The position numbers and the translations under genes are program-made. Below the pieces are notes generated by a model. It was given only the letters and a program-made list of their open reading frames with translations. It was not told the DNA's origin and made no database searches. Shown piece after piece: positions 24,261-35,600 of a stretch of DNA of 64,000 bases. Within the stretch, counting starts at the first letter, position 1. Each line of letters starts with the position of its first letter. Origin of the DNA: Fragilaria radians (taxonomy: Eukaryota; Bacillariophyta; Fragilariophyceae; Fragilariales; Fragilariaceae); NCBI GenBank assembly GCA_900642245.1, contig CAAAJI010000090.1, forward strand, positions 59,628 to 123,627, given 5' to 3'.

Positions 24261-27200
24261 TTAACGTTTACTTTTCCAAGGAAGTTGATCCATCGGTTGG
24301 AATATACCTCTCTTTCCGATTTCCTTTACTATGCGTACAGCCCTTGCCACATTTCTTCCATTAAAGGTGACGCCACCTTGAGACTGAATCGTTTTAATGT
24401 GCTGCACTTCACCTGCAATACCCTGTAACGCACACATAACTTCAAGACGTAGTCGATGCAAGTCTTCAGTGAGTTCGCATTGAAGCTCTTCTAAAGCTTG
24501 GCGATTCATATTGTTGGTATCATTATTTAGATCCTCAAGATCTTTTCTCAAGGCATTAAGTCCACCCTCCCAGTCTTCCTTGTTGATCAACAAATCACCG
24601 TCTTCATCTGCCTCAAGTAGGGCATGAAAGTACTGCGTTTCATCTTCAATTCTTTTGCGGTATATTGTTGGCATTATTGACAAGTATTCAACAATCAGCT
24701 CAGCGCGTTCCTTACGACGATTTGCAACTGCATTTTCTTGAACTCTCGCGTAACTATCGCTCAAGACAGCAATAAGTGCGTTGAGAGTTACAACGAATAC
24801 GCACAGAATGGCAACAACAAAGGTAAAAATAGCCAGAAACGTATATTCCGAGCCTTCGAGGATCCCATCATCATAGTTTCCTAGAATGGTGAGCTGCAGA
24901 GTTGAGAGAAGAGAGCGCCCAAAGGAATTAAATGGATCTGGATCACAGGTTTGATCGAAACCATCATGCTGATCAAGACTGAGGGAACACTTTCCTACTG
25001 ATTTTCCAAACAGGAGCCGAAATGAGGTTGTAAAGCCTAACAGTATAGACAAAAGGACAACCATGAATCCTTGAACATCTATAAAGCTTTGAACCAAAAC
25101 GCTGATAAGCCAGCCAGTTCCGTCGAACCCTCGTAGATAGGAAAGAAGCTTCAACGTGAGAAGAAGTGTAGTTACAACAGCGAGTGGAACATTACCAGTA
25201 CCAACACCACCTTGCCGAATTGTTGATGCACTATAGACATAGACCAATACGATTGACAATGTATCAACCCAATTCCAAATAGATCTCCAATACATCAGAT
25301 TCTTTCCGAACCTTGACTGACGTAGCTCTTTAGCAGCGAATATTGTATTGAATACAATCATAATTATCGACATAATTTTTTCAACTCCTTTCAGACTTTC
25401 ACCTGGAAATGATGTCGTTGCACTTGTCCATTCAATCAGGCACACCCACAGAGCACCGTAGAAGAGAAAAATACTAAGATCCAATAGAAAGTAAAGTTTA
25501 ATGTAATCTCCCCACATCACTCTCAAAACCAAGCCCATTGCTGGATTGTCGAATACTGTGGGGGGCGTTTTGTAAAGAAGCGACGATAGAAAATTAAGTG
25601 TGCCTAGCCCTGGAAGTGGAAGGACTGCTGGAGTTCTGACTAAACAGGCGTCATCAAAATCGATCCGAAAATTTTTAATGCTTTTAATTCTCTCGAGACT
25701 TCGAGTTGGCGATGTTTTCCAAGGATCTGTGAATGAGGCACTCCCTCGCTCCATTTTCTTTCGGTTGCTGCCTTTTATTTCCCGTGCTTCAGTAAAGGGA
25801 ACTTTTATGAATACCATTTGAGATAAAATACTAACGACAAAGTCAGAGGGAGAGTTCAAGATCATATCTTCAAGTGTATCCCTACCTCTTTCAGGCAAGC
25901 TCGATGTCAGTATCGATCTCCGTCCGCCTTCGTCTCTTTCCAACGTGCCATCGACGAGAGTCGTCATAACCAGTTTCAATAAGTTTGGCTTTTTTAGCTT
26001 CAATGCAGTATCAAAGCTAGAATCACCAGTATCTCGATTAAAACAATATATGGTGTCAGCATGAGTGTTTATGAGCGCAGCCGCCCTGCGTAAACTTTCT
26101 GGTGTACCTTCGAGCATGTAGCGCTGAACCAAAGAGTATCCATTTCCGCTTCTATAATACACTTCATTAATACATGACTCTGGTAGTTGACTTATACCGC
26201 CGTTTCGAGTCAATGGGACAAGGTCAAGGGCTAGAAAGGGGCCAAGCTGAACAACATTGTAGGTGCCCAAGGCGCTTCCAAGTGCAAGGAATTTCCCTGA
26301 CCCACTAAAACTTGCGCACGAAGCGAAACCTCTTGATGGAATTTCCTGCAGAATTCTCCATGTCTTTGTTTCGAGAAAGAGAAATATACAGTCATCAGTG
26401 CCAACCACTGCGATATCTCCCTGAGGAGAGAACAAAATTACATTGACACGTGCAGCCACATTTATCTCTTGGATGATATCCTCTGCATTGAAATCAACTA
26501 TCGACACGATATTTCCCCCGTCTCCTATTGCTAGCAAAGGGAGAGTCGGATGATAAGAAACACATCGCACCGTTTGAGGGCGTAATATCTTCAGAGTCGG
26601 TTGAAAATTTTCGGTTTCAAACAGAGTAGCGATATAATCTCCACTTCCAACTGCCATTCCATAATGTATATTTTTGTACTGTGGCTCAAGTTTGGGCCTA
26701 AGTGGGGTGAACGCTATCGACCAGATTCGACCTTCCATTTCCAAGGCATCGATTCTTGGCTTCAAATCCGAAGCATTCAATACAAATAGCTTTCTTCCCC
26801 TTCCACCTGTAGCAACTGAATTCCCTTCAAAGGACCAGGCAATCGTCCAGAGATCATCTTCAATTACAGTTTTTTGAATTGTGTACAGATTAAGCTTTGA
26901 ATCTATTTGCGATAGCTTTAGAATATAAACAATACTGGAAGTACCTCCAGATGTTATGGCAGCGAGTTGATCATGCATTCCTTTTTCGTGGCAAAAGGAA
27001 ATGGCTTTCAACTGTTGTTCAAGATAAATTTCACAAATATCAGAAAACTCTCTGAAAGAGTCTGAAATTATCAATTTATTTCCATTTGACCTTGCAAGGA
27101 AGCGTCCATCGAAACTAAACGACATTGATGTAGAATTTATTTCAGCTGCTGCGAGACAGTAACACTTCTTTCCGATTGGAGAAAGGTCGAGGATGGAAAT

Positions 27201-28625
27201 ACAAGATAGTTCGGATCGGATGGCAAGAATATCACTTTGTGAAGAAGCCCATGACACTCGGGTTACCCAGCCAGAAGTTCGAATAGTCTTAAGTGCAAAG
27301 AAGGTGGAAGTGTCATAAAGAATGAGTGATTTATCTCGACACCCGACTGCTAAATATCGATCCAGGGGATCAAAGGCTATAGAATTTATGGTTCCATCTA
27401 ACTTTAAGCATCGGCTTTCTGCCCATAGAAAAGTATCAACGACGATTATGGATCTGTCATAACCACCGAACACTAAGCGTTTCTCGTCCATTGAGAAAGT
27501 TATAGTATGAACTGCTCCGTGTCTTTTCATGGAGTATAGCTGAGATCCAAGGGATAATGAAAGAGAGCTTACGAGATCACGTTGAATGCGATATACATTA
27601 ACATCTCCATTCTTAGTGCCTATTGCAATTATTGATCCAGAAGAAGTCGTCGAAATACTCAGTATTGCACTGTTTGTAGAGTGTATAACTCGAGTTTCGA
27701 TTGGGGAGCAGTCCATCGTATATCTACTGAAAGTTAGATCACCGAATGTATCACCAACTGCCAATACAATTTCTTTTTTTAAACAACCATAAAAGCACAA
27801 ATTTATGGCTCTGATCTGTGCATTAACTTGAAAATGATGGACAAGATCTGCACCTTTCAATTCTAACAAATTAGGGTGCATTCGAAAGACAGAAACTTTT
27901 CCATTCAAACATCCAACGGCCAGCAGACTGAAATTGTCGGAACCATGTTCTACCCTCAACCAAGCTAACGCAGACACAGAATCTTCTTGAAAAAGGGTAT
28001 CCACCAAATTATATGTTGTTGTCTCGAAAATTGCAACACCTTCACCATTGAGAAGACCTACAGCCAGTAGAGATGTTTCGACTGGATGATATTCCATGAC
28101 AAAGCAACCTTGAGGGATGTTTACGTCTACGACTTTCCCACTTGCAAAGTCACCTTCTATAAATCCATAGGGGGCATCTATGAGGTTTTCTTCGTTATTA
28201 CTCTTTCTTAATCGTATGAAGCTTTCCTTTAAAGTGTTTCGGTCTCGACTGGAGACTGACTTCATATATTTCGAATCTATGCTTGGGATGCTGGTACATG
28301 TCATTGATTTACCAGAGTTACCAAGCATCATGTCTGTATCTGAATTCGAAATGCTAGACACGTTACGAGCTTGAGAATTATGGATGCCATTGAGTGCGTC
28401 GTCATGAAAGGAAACAGATACGCGCCTCTTCAGTTGTCGCTTGTAAGCTGAATCCACTAACGACGGAAAACCAGAACTCTGCTGAACTGAATCATCATTG
28501 TTCTCTTCGACGTCATGGTGTTTCTCATCTGTAGTATCTTCATTACAGTTTTGTAACGTAATTGCAGTTGCGGCTAGACAAACAGCTGTTGGTCGAACTA
28601 ATGATATCGCAGCAGGGAGGACCAT
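24261..28625 (-). CDS. WD40 - TRP-like ion channel - EF-hand fusion protein
   Basis: Single-exon ORF of 1454 residues. Residues about 150-830 are WD40-type beta-propeller repeats (for example LAVGCLNGKVSVFRM, IAIGTKNGDVNVYRI, VFGGYDRSIIVVD, LAVGCRDKSLILYD), enough for two propellers. Residues about 840-900 contain an ankyrin-like stretch (DTALKLKKPNLLKLV). A six-helix cation-channel unit follows from about 1040: S1 near DLSIFLFYGALWVCL, S5 near FMVVLLSILLGFTTSF, a pore helix and filter LLSTLQLTILGNYDD (about 1240), and S6 ending VTLNALIAVLSDSYARVQ, a TRP/polycystin-like signature. An EF-hand loop, DEDGDLLINKED (about 1336-1347), is followed by a helical, probably coiled-coil C-terminus. Predicted as a membrane Ca2+-regulated cation channel with a cytosolic propeller sensor; ligand and membrane unknown. 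Convergent with the amidotransferase gene, 35 bp between stops. Confidence 0.88.
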   Translation of the reverse strand: MVLPAAISLVRPTAVCLAATAITLQNCNEDTTDEKHHDVEENNDDSVQQSSGFPSLVDSAYKRQLKRRVSVSFHDDALNGIHNSQARNVSSISNSDTDMMLGNSGKSMTCTSIPSIDSKYMKSVSSRDRNTLKESFIRLRKSNNEENLIDAPYGFIEGDFASGKVVDVNIPQGCFVMEYHPVETSLLAVGLLNGEGVAIFETTTYNLVDTLFQEDSVSALAWLRVEHGSDNFSLLAVGCLNGKVSVFRMHPNLLELKGADLVHHFQVNAQIRAINLCFYGCLKKEIVLAVGDTFGDLTFSRYTMDCSPIETRVIHSTNSAILSISTTSSGSIIAIGTKNGDVNVYRIQRDLVSSLSLSLGSQLYSMKRHGAVHTITFSMDEKRLVFGGYDRSIIVVDTFLWAESRCLKLDGTINSIAFDPLDRYLAVGCRDKSLILYDTSTFFALKTIRTSGWVTRVSWASSQSDILAIRSELSCISILDLSPIGKKCYCLAAAEINSTSMSFSFDGRFLARSNGNKLIISDSFREFSDICEIYLEQQLKAISFCHEKGMHDQLAAITSGGTSSIVYILKLSQIDSKLNLYTIQKTVIEDDLWTIAWSFEGNSVATGGRGRKLFVLNASDLKPRIDALEMEGRIWSIAFTPLRPKLEPQYKNIHYGMAVGSGDYIATLFETENFQPTLKILRPQTVRCVSYHPTLPLLAIGDGGNIVSIVDFNAEDIIQEINVAARVNVILFSPQGDIAVVGTDDCIFLFLETKTWRILQEIPSRGFASCASFSGSGKFLALGSALGTYNVVQLGPFLALDLVPLTRNGGISQLPESCINEVYYRSGNGYSLVQRYMLEGTPESLRRAAALINTHADTIYCFNRDTGDSSFDTALKLKKPNLLKLVMTTLVDGTLERDEGGRRSILTSSLPERGRDTLEDMILNSPSDFVVSILSQMVFIKVPFTEAREIKGSNRKKMERGSASFTDPWKTSPTRSLERIKSIKNFRIDFDDACLVRTPAVLPLPGLGTLNFLSSLLYKTPPTVFDNPAMGLVLRVMWGDYIKLYFLLDLSIFLFYGALWVCLIEWTSATTSFPGESLKGVEKIMSIIMIVFNTIFAAKELRQSRFGKNLMYWRSIWNWVDTLSIVLVYVYSASTIRQGGVGTGNVPLAVVTTLLLTLKLLSYLRGFDGTGWLISVLVQSFIDVQGFMVVLLSILLGFTTSFRLLFGKSVGKCSLSLDQHDGFDQTCDPDPFNSFGRSLLSTLQLTILGNYDDGILEGSEYTFLAIFTFVVAILCVFVVTLNALIAVLSDSYARVQENAVANRRKERAELIVEYLSIMPTIYRKRIEDETQYFHALLEADEDGDLLINKEDWEGGLNALRKDLEDLNNDTNNMNRQALEELQCELTEDLHRLRLEVMCALQGIAGEVQHIKTIQSQGGVTFNGRNVARAVRIVKEIGKRGIFQPMDQLPWKSKR

Positions 28626-30586
28626 GGGAAACAGCAGAACGATGCAAAATAGACGGTATTATGCATAACAGATGTATGGAAATTTAATGTGTCGAATTTG
28701 GAAAACCATAGCGAAAGTTCTATCTAATGTGTCTAGACTTACTTTACTGTCATTAAACATGCACCTGAATAAAAACTTGCAATTACGTTGGCTCTCTGTG
28801 TATGACACCCCATTGATAAGGCTACATATAGACCTTATTGGAGGACTCACCTGCTTTGACATCTATATCCCTCATGAAGGATTTTTAAAATGGTTCTCCA
28901 AGCTTTTTTCAGGAACCAAACGTTTCCAATCTTGTGAATCTTTTTATTGTTTTTCATATGTGCAATACCATTAAATTCAGTTTTGAAAAGACATCTCCAT
29001 GCGCCAACGCAAAATGATGAGTATATTTGTCTAGGAATCTTCTCATAATTTCATCTAGATCACTACGTGATTCTCCTTGGTTTCAACTTCCCAATAGTCA
29101 TTTTGATCTTATTCAATATGCTTTTTTACCTGAAATTGTAGACTTACAATTAGATATAAGGATATTTTTACAATAGCTTTATATTATAGAATCATGTTAT
29201 ATTCTTAACTTTTTAACGCAGGATATTATTTTTTGGCTTGCTGCAGTTGGCATGCTTGTCACATGTACTATAGATTCAATTCTTTTCGTGCTAGATTATT
29301 GTTTGCTAAGGATAAAAAATTCGTTAGAGATTCTTACTGAACAGCTTTAGAAAGATACTAGTTTCATTCATCAACCTTGGCAAAGACCCTTTAAATGGCT
29401 TGGAAGGTTTATGAGCCTTTGTGGTCTTTCAAAACAAGGGAAATTACCAAAGCGCATGGCTATTAGATTTGTTTATAGGTGTTGTTATTCAAAATGATAA
29501 AGGGATCTTGTAACTTGGAATTCCTCTACTAAAAGGGCTCCCTGATGACTCCAATTTCTCTTCCCTAGTCTTTACCTCGTCAAGGATGTACAAGTTATAG
29601 GCCATGAGTCTGTGCATGCTCAATTTAGGCTAGCATCAAAGTGATGATGATACGAGTTGCATCTCTCTGTCATGAAATTTCTAAGATTTTGTCGATCTTC
29701 CCTTATCTGTAACAAATCAATTATCATTAATCCGTATGTCTTCCAAGGGATTAAGAGAAAGGAGAAAACATCATTATATGCCTGTCTCCATGTCGTCCAT
29801 TATCTTCCAATTAAGGAAACTTTTCACAATAAAAAATACCTTCAAATACGAAGACATGCACGTTTAATGAATTTTGCGTCAATGTGATCAATACCCTCAA
29901 GCTTTCACTGGAACCACTTCGTTGCACTTAACATGTTGAAGCTTTTAGCAAGATTGTGTGTACCGACGATAAATATATTGGAAAGTAAAGTGGAGACGCT
30001 ACAACTCTTTCGTCACTGAAGACAGAAATCATTACACTAAATCGATAGTCCACAATTGAAAGCAATGATAGAATAGAAAATGTCAATTGCAAAAGAATTG
30101 ATTTTGTTAATGATAATTTTACGGCAAGCAATGTCACAATATCTCAGACAACAAACAATTTGACTTGAGAAGGATATTTTATGAAAAATATAAGGGAGAC
30201 AGCCTTTTGAATGTAAACTTGGACAATTTTGCTAAGAATTTACTGATTAACTTTCGAAAGCAGCGTAGTTTCCTCTCTAAAGGATGCTAAGAGGAAGAAG
30301 GTCAAATAGGAAGGGTATTGGAAATAAAATGTGTGTTCTACTTCTTCATCATACAGCAGTACTGTGTATAACCTATCAATAGTGAGGTCAAATAAGGAAT
30401 CATTAATTCACGCGAATTACAAATAAAATAATGCTTTTTATAGAGGGAAAGTATCGCAAAGATTGCTTCGAGTAAGCTTTGGATTTTCGTCGCAAGCGTA
30501 TTTGATTCCAAAATGTATTACGATTCTGAGAGAATACGTGGAGTGAAAGTAGTTGGACAATCTCATGTGTTATAATCTAAATGAAT
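28626..30586. other. Intergenic, no supported gene
   Basis: About 2 kb of AT-rich DNA between two minus-strand genes. ORFs are short (28672-28974 plus, 100 codons; 29657-29887 plus, 76 codons) with no recognisable domain. The part next to 28626 is expected to hold the channel gene's promoter. Confidence 0.45.
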
Positions 30587-31054
30587 TTATCCAGCAATTT
30601 CATCGACAAGCTTTACACTTCCTCCATCGAGAATACATTCAATCTTTCCTATTCCTTCCTCCATAGAGTCATCATTAGCTTCGCTTTGATTTGGCAAGGT
30701 TTGATTCTCGTCCTTGATTAGGTCAGCAACAGAAACAGGTGCTGATGAATCCAACGCTTCCTCAATAGTTTGAATCTTATCCAACATTATCGCGGGATTC
30801 ATCCCGCTTTCTTCAACTTTCTTGCTGCCTTCAATCGAAGCTTTCTTCGTTTCATGGGGTTCAATACACTGTGGAGAATTCCGCTTCTTTGAATTCTCTT
30901 CTGTTGGATTGGCGAAGGCCGGCTCCTCCTCCTTTGCTGGATTCGCGGCACTTTCCTTTGCCATATCAGAATCCTCGACAGTTGAGCATTTTAAGAGTTC
31001 GTAGCTGTTAATTTTACTCACCGGGGTGGAGGGACGAAAAGGAGTTGTAGTCAT
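30587..31054 (-). CDS. Small acidic hypothetical protein, 155 aa
   Basis: The ORF begins MTTTPFRPSTPVSK and is rich in Glu, Ser, Lys, Pro and Asn (KEEEPAFANPTEENSKKR), with no signal peptide, membrane segment or cysteine pattern, so it looks largely disordered. Residues about 90-150 have an alternating hydrophobic pattern (IQTIEEAL, VSVADLIKDE, KIECILDGGSVKLVDEIAG). A second minus-strand ORF (31286-31014) overlaps its 5' end in another frame, reads like a helical protein and ends at a GTGAGT; it may represent an alternative or true upstream exon, but the splices I tried ran into stops. Function unknown. Confidence 0.45.
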   Translation of the reverse strand: MTTTPFRPSTPVSKINSYELLKCSTVEDSDMAKESAANPAKEEEPAFANPTEENSKKRNSPQCIEPHETKKASIEGSKKVEESGMNPAIMLDKIQTIEEALDSSAPVSVADLIKDENQTLPNQSEANDDSMEEGIGKIECILDGGSVKLVDEIAG

Positions 31055-32619
31055 CTGAAAGGAGTTGCTTGATAAGTTCGAAGTATAACTTAGCGAAGAG
31101 ATTTATGAGACTGTTTTGAAAATGCAATCGAGCCTGAAGTAAAGTTCGACAGTTTCGACGCGGCAAAGCCAAAATCGGCGCCGAATTCAGCAGTTCTGTC
31201 ACACATTGATTGGGATTGTGAACATCATGTTTCACACTTGTTTCGCAACTTTTCATTTCAATTAAATCCCGTAACCTTAAAGCCAAAGAAGGATTGATTT
31301 ATTTTACTTCAGACTTTACATCGTATGAGCAAGAGGTATCTAATAAGGATTTGATACTAAGTTGTTTGGTAAATAGTTGCGGAAGGGGAACTTTGACAAA
31401 AATCAGATACACAGGTTTCAACTTTTCTGAGTCAATCATTCTTGTGATACAGTTGGAATAGAAATGGCGCTTTTAGGCCAATAGCAGGGCTCATGAGTAT
31501 AGATGAAAGTTTGGATCAAGATTATGCACATCAAGCTAAAATTCCAGGTGCCTGCAAAACTTCCCATAAGGAAATCAAATTGATGAAATTGAAATAAATG
31601 AGAATTCCTTAGTGATAGGCTTAACCGAATACTTCAACATCAACTCATTACAAATGTCTCCTTTGTTAGCTTCTAAATTTGATTGTCAAATTAGAATTGA
31701 CAAACGCAACCTAATGAGTCCTGCTAAGATATTGCTTAACGACGTTTCAGTCTAGATACTAATGAAATCAGTTGTAAAATTTGGAGATGCAGGTGTGCAT
31801 TCTTTCCTTGCTTTAACGTAACCTATTGAGTCCTGTTAAGATATTGCATAAAGACATTCAGTCTAGACACTAATGCAATTCAGCTATAAAATTTGGAGAT
31901 GCAGGTGTGCATTCATTCCTAGTTTTATTTTTTTACAGGGGTCTAGATTAGATCATGAAAGTTGTAGCAATAATAATCTCAACTTAACTTTTCCAGCTAC
32001 TATAGAATAAGGTCTGCAGCGAAATGGCATAGAGAGATCCAATGTTGCAAAAATAAATGTCGTGAATATACAACGTTATTGAATATATGAAGTGCGATTG
32101 AGAGTGATCAATGCAAATTGATGATATCCACATGAAACGTAATTCACTGTTTGTGTTACAAATTTGAATATATTTTGTGTGTGCATGTTCTGTTTCATTT
32201 ATGGAAGGGGCTATATGATAAATATAGGATTTTCTTACCTAGGATCCCTAATTTTTTATAATCCTCCACGGAATTTAAAAATCACCAGCATCTGATTTTA
32301 CTCATTCGTGAACAACACTTAGAACCCTTGGAACCTGATTCCATCAAACACATGCTTCTTAATAGAAGTGTATTGGGATGAATTGCCTGATCATGCCTAT
32401 TAAGGAATAGAAAATGTCCTGCATTCAAAATTGATCGGCACCCAAATGTATTCACGAGTGCCCAATGAGACTATTTAGAAGTTTGTTGGGCCGACTTATT
32501 ACCCTCTGCCAATGACCCACATGTTGAAAAGTTGTAACATTCCAATCCCGTACGTAAGTTATAATAATCAATCTAATCTGGAAATTGGGAGGCATCCTCA
32601 CAGGCAGCTAATAGTTAAC
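31055..32619. other. Intergenic with a tandem duplication
   Basis: AT-rich spacer upstream of the first CAA-domain gene. It contains the 112-bp tandem duplication listed separately and presumably the promoter of the 32620 gene. No further gene recognised. Confidence 0.45.
31708..31926. repeat. Tandem duplication, about 112-bp unit, two diverged copies
   Basis: Copy 1 begins at AACCTAATGAGTCCTGCTAA (31708) and copy 2 at AACCTATTGAGTCCTGTTAA (31820). Both continue through GTCTAGA(T/C)ACTAATG, then AAAATTTGGAGATGCAGGTG. They differ by scattered substitutions and small indels, so the duplication is not recent. Confidence 0.9.
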
Positions 32620-35600
32620 ATGCTGAACATCCAAACCTTTGCGACATACTTGATCCTTACAAATCGCTTCGTTGCTGCAAATTCGCTCTCTAATCTGACG
32701 ACTGATTATTCTTTTCAAGACGTCATTGAGTCGAATGCAACTTACCTGGTTGCCGAATCAGCCGAGTACGGAGTAAGCTCATCTCCTGTTACCTATTACG
32801 GAGATTCTTTCAATGATTCTCTCATTCGTCTGGATTCAGCCATGACTCTAGAACCCTCTGAGCTGAATCCAATGTATCTCTTTTCTTGTCTGACCTCGGT
32901 GAACTTTCCGAAGATAATGTGACTTCCAAGGAAAACACAACATTCTCGGGTGAACCTCTCTCAACTTTCGGTCTTGATTTCGGCTCCGATCCGAATATGA
33001 CTTACCAAAACTCAGAGTTGGTTGACTTGAACTCCACTTTTCACCTTCACATTTCAACGCATGACAAGAACCAATCATCTGAATTCCATCTTCAAGGCTT
33101 TGAAATGAATTCAAGCTACTTTCACGTTGACCCTGTCCAAAATGTGTCAGAATCTCTAATTCCTTTACAAAATGAAAATATCACAACTCCGGATCCCTTC
33201 ACTCAATTTGATGCCAATTCATCTTTGGTTCGCACAGATAACTGTGAAGAGATTGGCATCTCGGCTCCGTCGTTTTCTCATTACTTTTCAGCGGCCGTCT
33301 CGACTGAGGTTTCATCCCCAAGTACTAGTCCCTCTATCAGCTTTACTCCTTCAACATTCCCATCATCAGGAAATCCAATTGCTCAGACTTCCAAAAGTTT
33401 TTCTCCTAGCTCTGTGCCAAGTATAAGCTCAGGACCTTCCACTTTTCCAACAAATACTCCTTCTCTATCATATTCACCACTTCTTACTAACTCTTCGACG
33501 CCGACAACACTCCCTACACATCAACCCGAAATGTCGTATGTAAATATTTCAACCTCAATCCCCCTATCAACGGATTTAAACCCTAATCCTACATCGCTGC
33601 CAACCATCCTGTCCATCAATCTAACTTTGAATTCTTTCCCTACAACTCTTCCTACCTCGGATTCCAAATCTTTGTCATCATTGCCAACAGTAATTCCTCC
33701 AAATGCCCCTTCCATGATAGTGCCTCCTTTTCCTGTTTCTTTTCCAGTGCTTTCCGAGCCCCCAACATTGCAACCAACAAGTCCACCGTCGTCGACTATT
33801 CCAATGTTCCCCATTGAATCACTTTCCAATTCTATGCCTACAAGTCAACCATTCAATGATGTAACTTTGGATCCTATCATGCAATCATTACAGACGGTTT
33901 CTGTAACAAGTCAGAATCTGGATGTTTTAACGAGTGTTCCTCCCAATATGTTTCCTAGTCCAATACCCACATTGTTGTTTACATCCTCAGAAAAAAATGA
34001 ATCTTTGACAAGTCCCACAACTGTATCGAATCTTTCAGTGCTTACTGAACTTCAGGTAAGTCCAACATTATTTCTTATAATCCAGATACTTCAATTCTTA
34101 ACGCCAAGCTTATCTTCGTCCTTTTCAGGCTTCCAATCCTTCTTCTTCATCCCCTTCCATGACGCAGCCTCCAGTATCATCTTTGACTTCTATGTCCTCG
34201 GTATCATCCATTCTTCCAGCAGCCAGTCTGCCTTCAACTACTCCCACAATGTTTTCAACGCTTAGCTTAATACCTGCTCCGTTCGACTTTCCCATCAAAC
34301 TTCCTACAACCAATAACTTTCAGTCAACCAGTCCAATTTCAACACCTATACCCTCTTCGTCACCAATTCCAATGAATCAACTCATGACTATCACAGCAAC
34401 AACCGACAGTGATATAGCCTCATCAAACAATACTACCAACAACCTTGATTTTCTGTCGACACCATTTCCTGTGTCAAAACCTGCTGAATCCCCTATTACA
34501 ATCTTGCCAACAAAGAAGCCGACAAAAAGGCCCACTATGAATCCAGTAATGAAACCGTCAAGGCAACCTTTGATGTCAAGTACGCCAGCTTACATGAAAA
34601 TACCAACTAACAAACCGACTCCTCTTCCCACTAGCTTGAACACGAAGCGGCCCACTCTTAGAATCACGAACATTCCGACAATTTCTACGAAGGGTAAGAG
34701 AAGCTGGATTCCTACTATGTCTCGTCCTACTAAGGTGTTGCCGACTTTTACACCAACATACACCTGGACTAAGCCTCCTACAAGAAGGCTAGTTGTAGGA
34801 CCAAGCATTGCCCCTATCATGATTATGCCAACGATCACAATGGTGACAAACAGTCCCATCAGTAAAGTTAGTTCACTACCTAGCAGTGCCATCACCAAAC
34901 GACCATCTACCAGACCCAATTCATCTCCAAACAAAATTCCCACCAAGCCTTACCCTTTGCCCATTTCTATTCTACCGTCAAATGTTCCCAACAAAAAGAT
35001 ATCTCCCGTTCCATCGAATCAAATTTTATCTCCTCCGATAAGTGAATCAATTTACTATCCACCTTCAATGGCAGCATATAAACTATCCACGAGTGACTCC
35101 ACACTTAAAACCTATCCACTTCCAACTAGTCTACCCACAAAGGCACCAACATCACTGTCAATTAAGAATCTAGCACCGAATCCATCTAGTAAGCCTAGTC
35201 CTTCCTCTCAGAAGGATATTCCTTCAATACTGTCAACTTTGAAGAATGCTACAGCTAAGCCTGCCAGCAAATCAACCTATATGCCAAATTTTAAGTTGAC
35301 TGAAAAGCCAATTCCGGAAGGTAGCGGTTCCTCTTCTTATCCGACTTTCCTCCAACCTACCAAGTCCCTCACTAAGAAGCCAATTGCACTTCCATCAAAC
35401 TTAACCACAAGAATGCCTACAGGTCAACCAATCAATATCATCACTTTACAGCCAACCAAGAGTAATAGTCCCTACCCTCCCACGACATATTCTCCCACAA
35501 AAAAAACCTCTTTACCTCCATCGAGCATTGCCATTAGAACACCTACAGTACAACCAACTAGTCGTCCATCACTGAGGCCCACTGCAAAGCCTAGTTCAAA

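Noticed and set aside
31014..31286. 90-codon minus ORF overlapping the 155-aa hypothetical gene, ending at GTGAGT
   Set aside because: Attempted splices from the GTGAGT into the downstream frame either need an intron under 20 bp or hit stops, so it is not joined; kept only as a note.
32512..32619. Upstream in-frame ATG for the first CAA gene
   Set aside because: Starting there would bury the hydrophobic signal peptide 36 residues inside; the ATG at 32620 gives a standard secreted protein.
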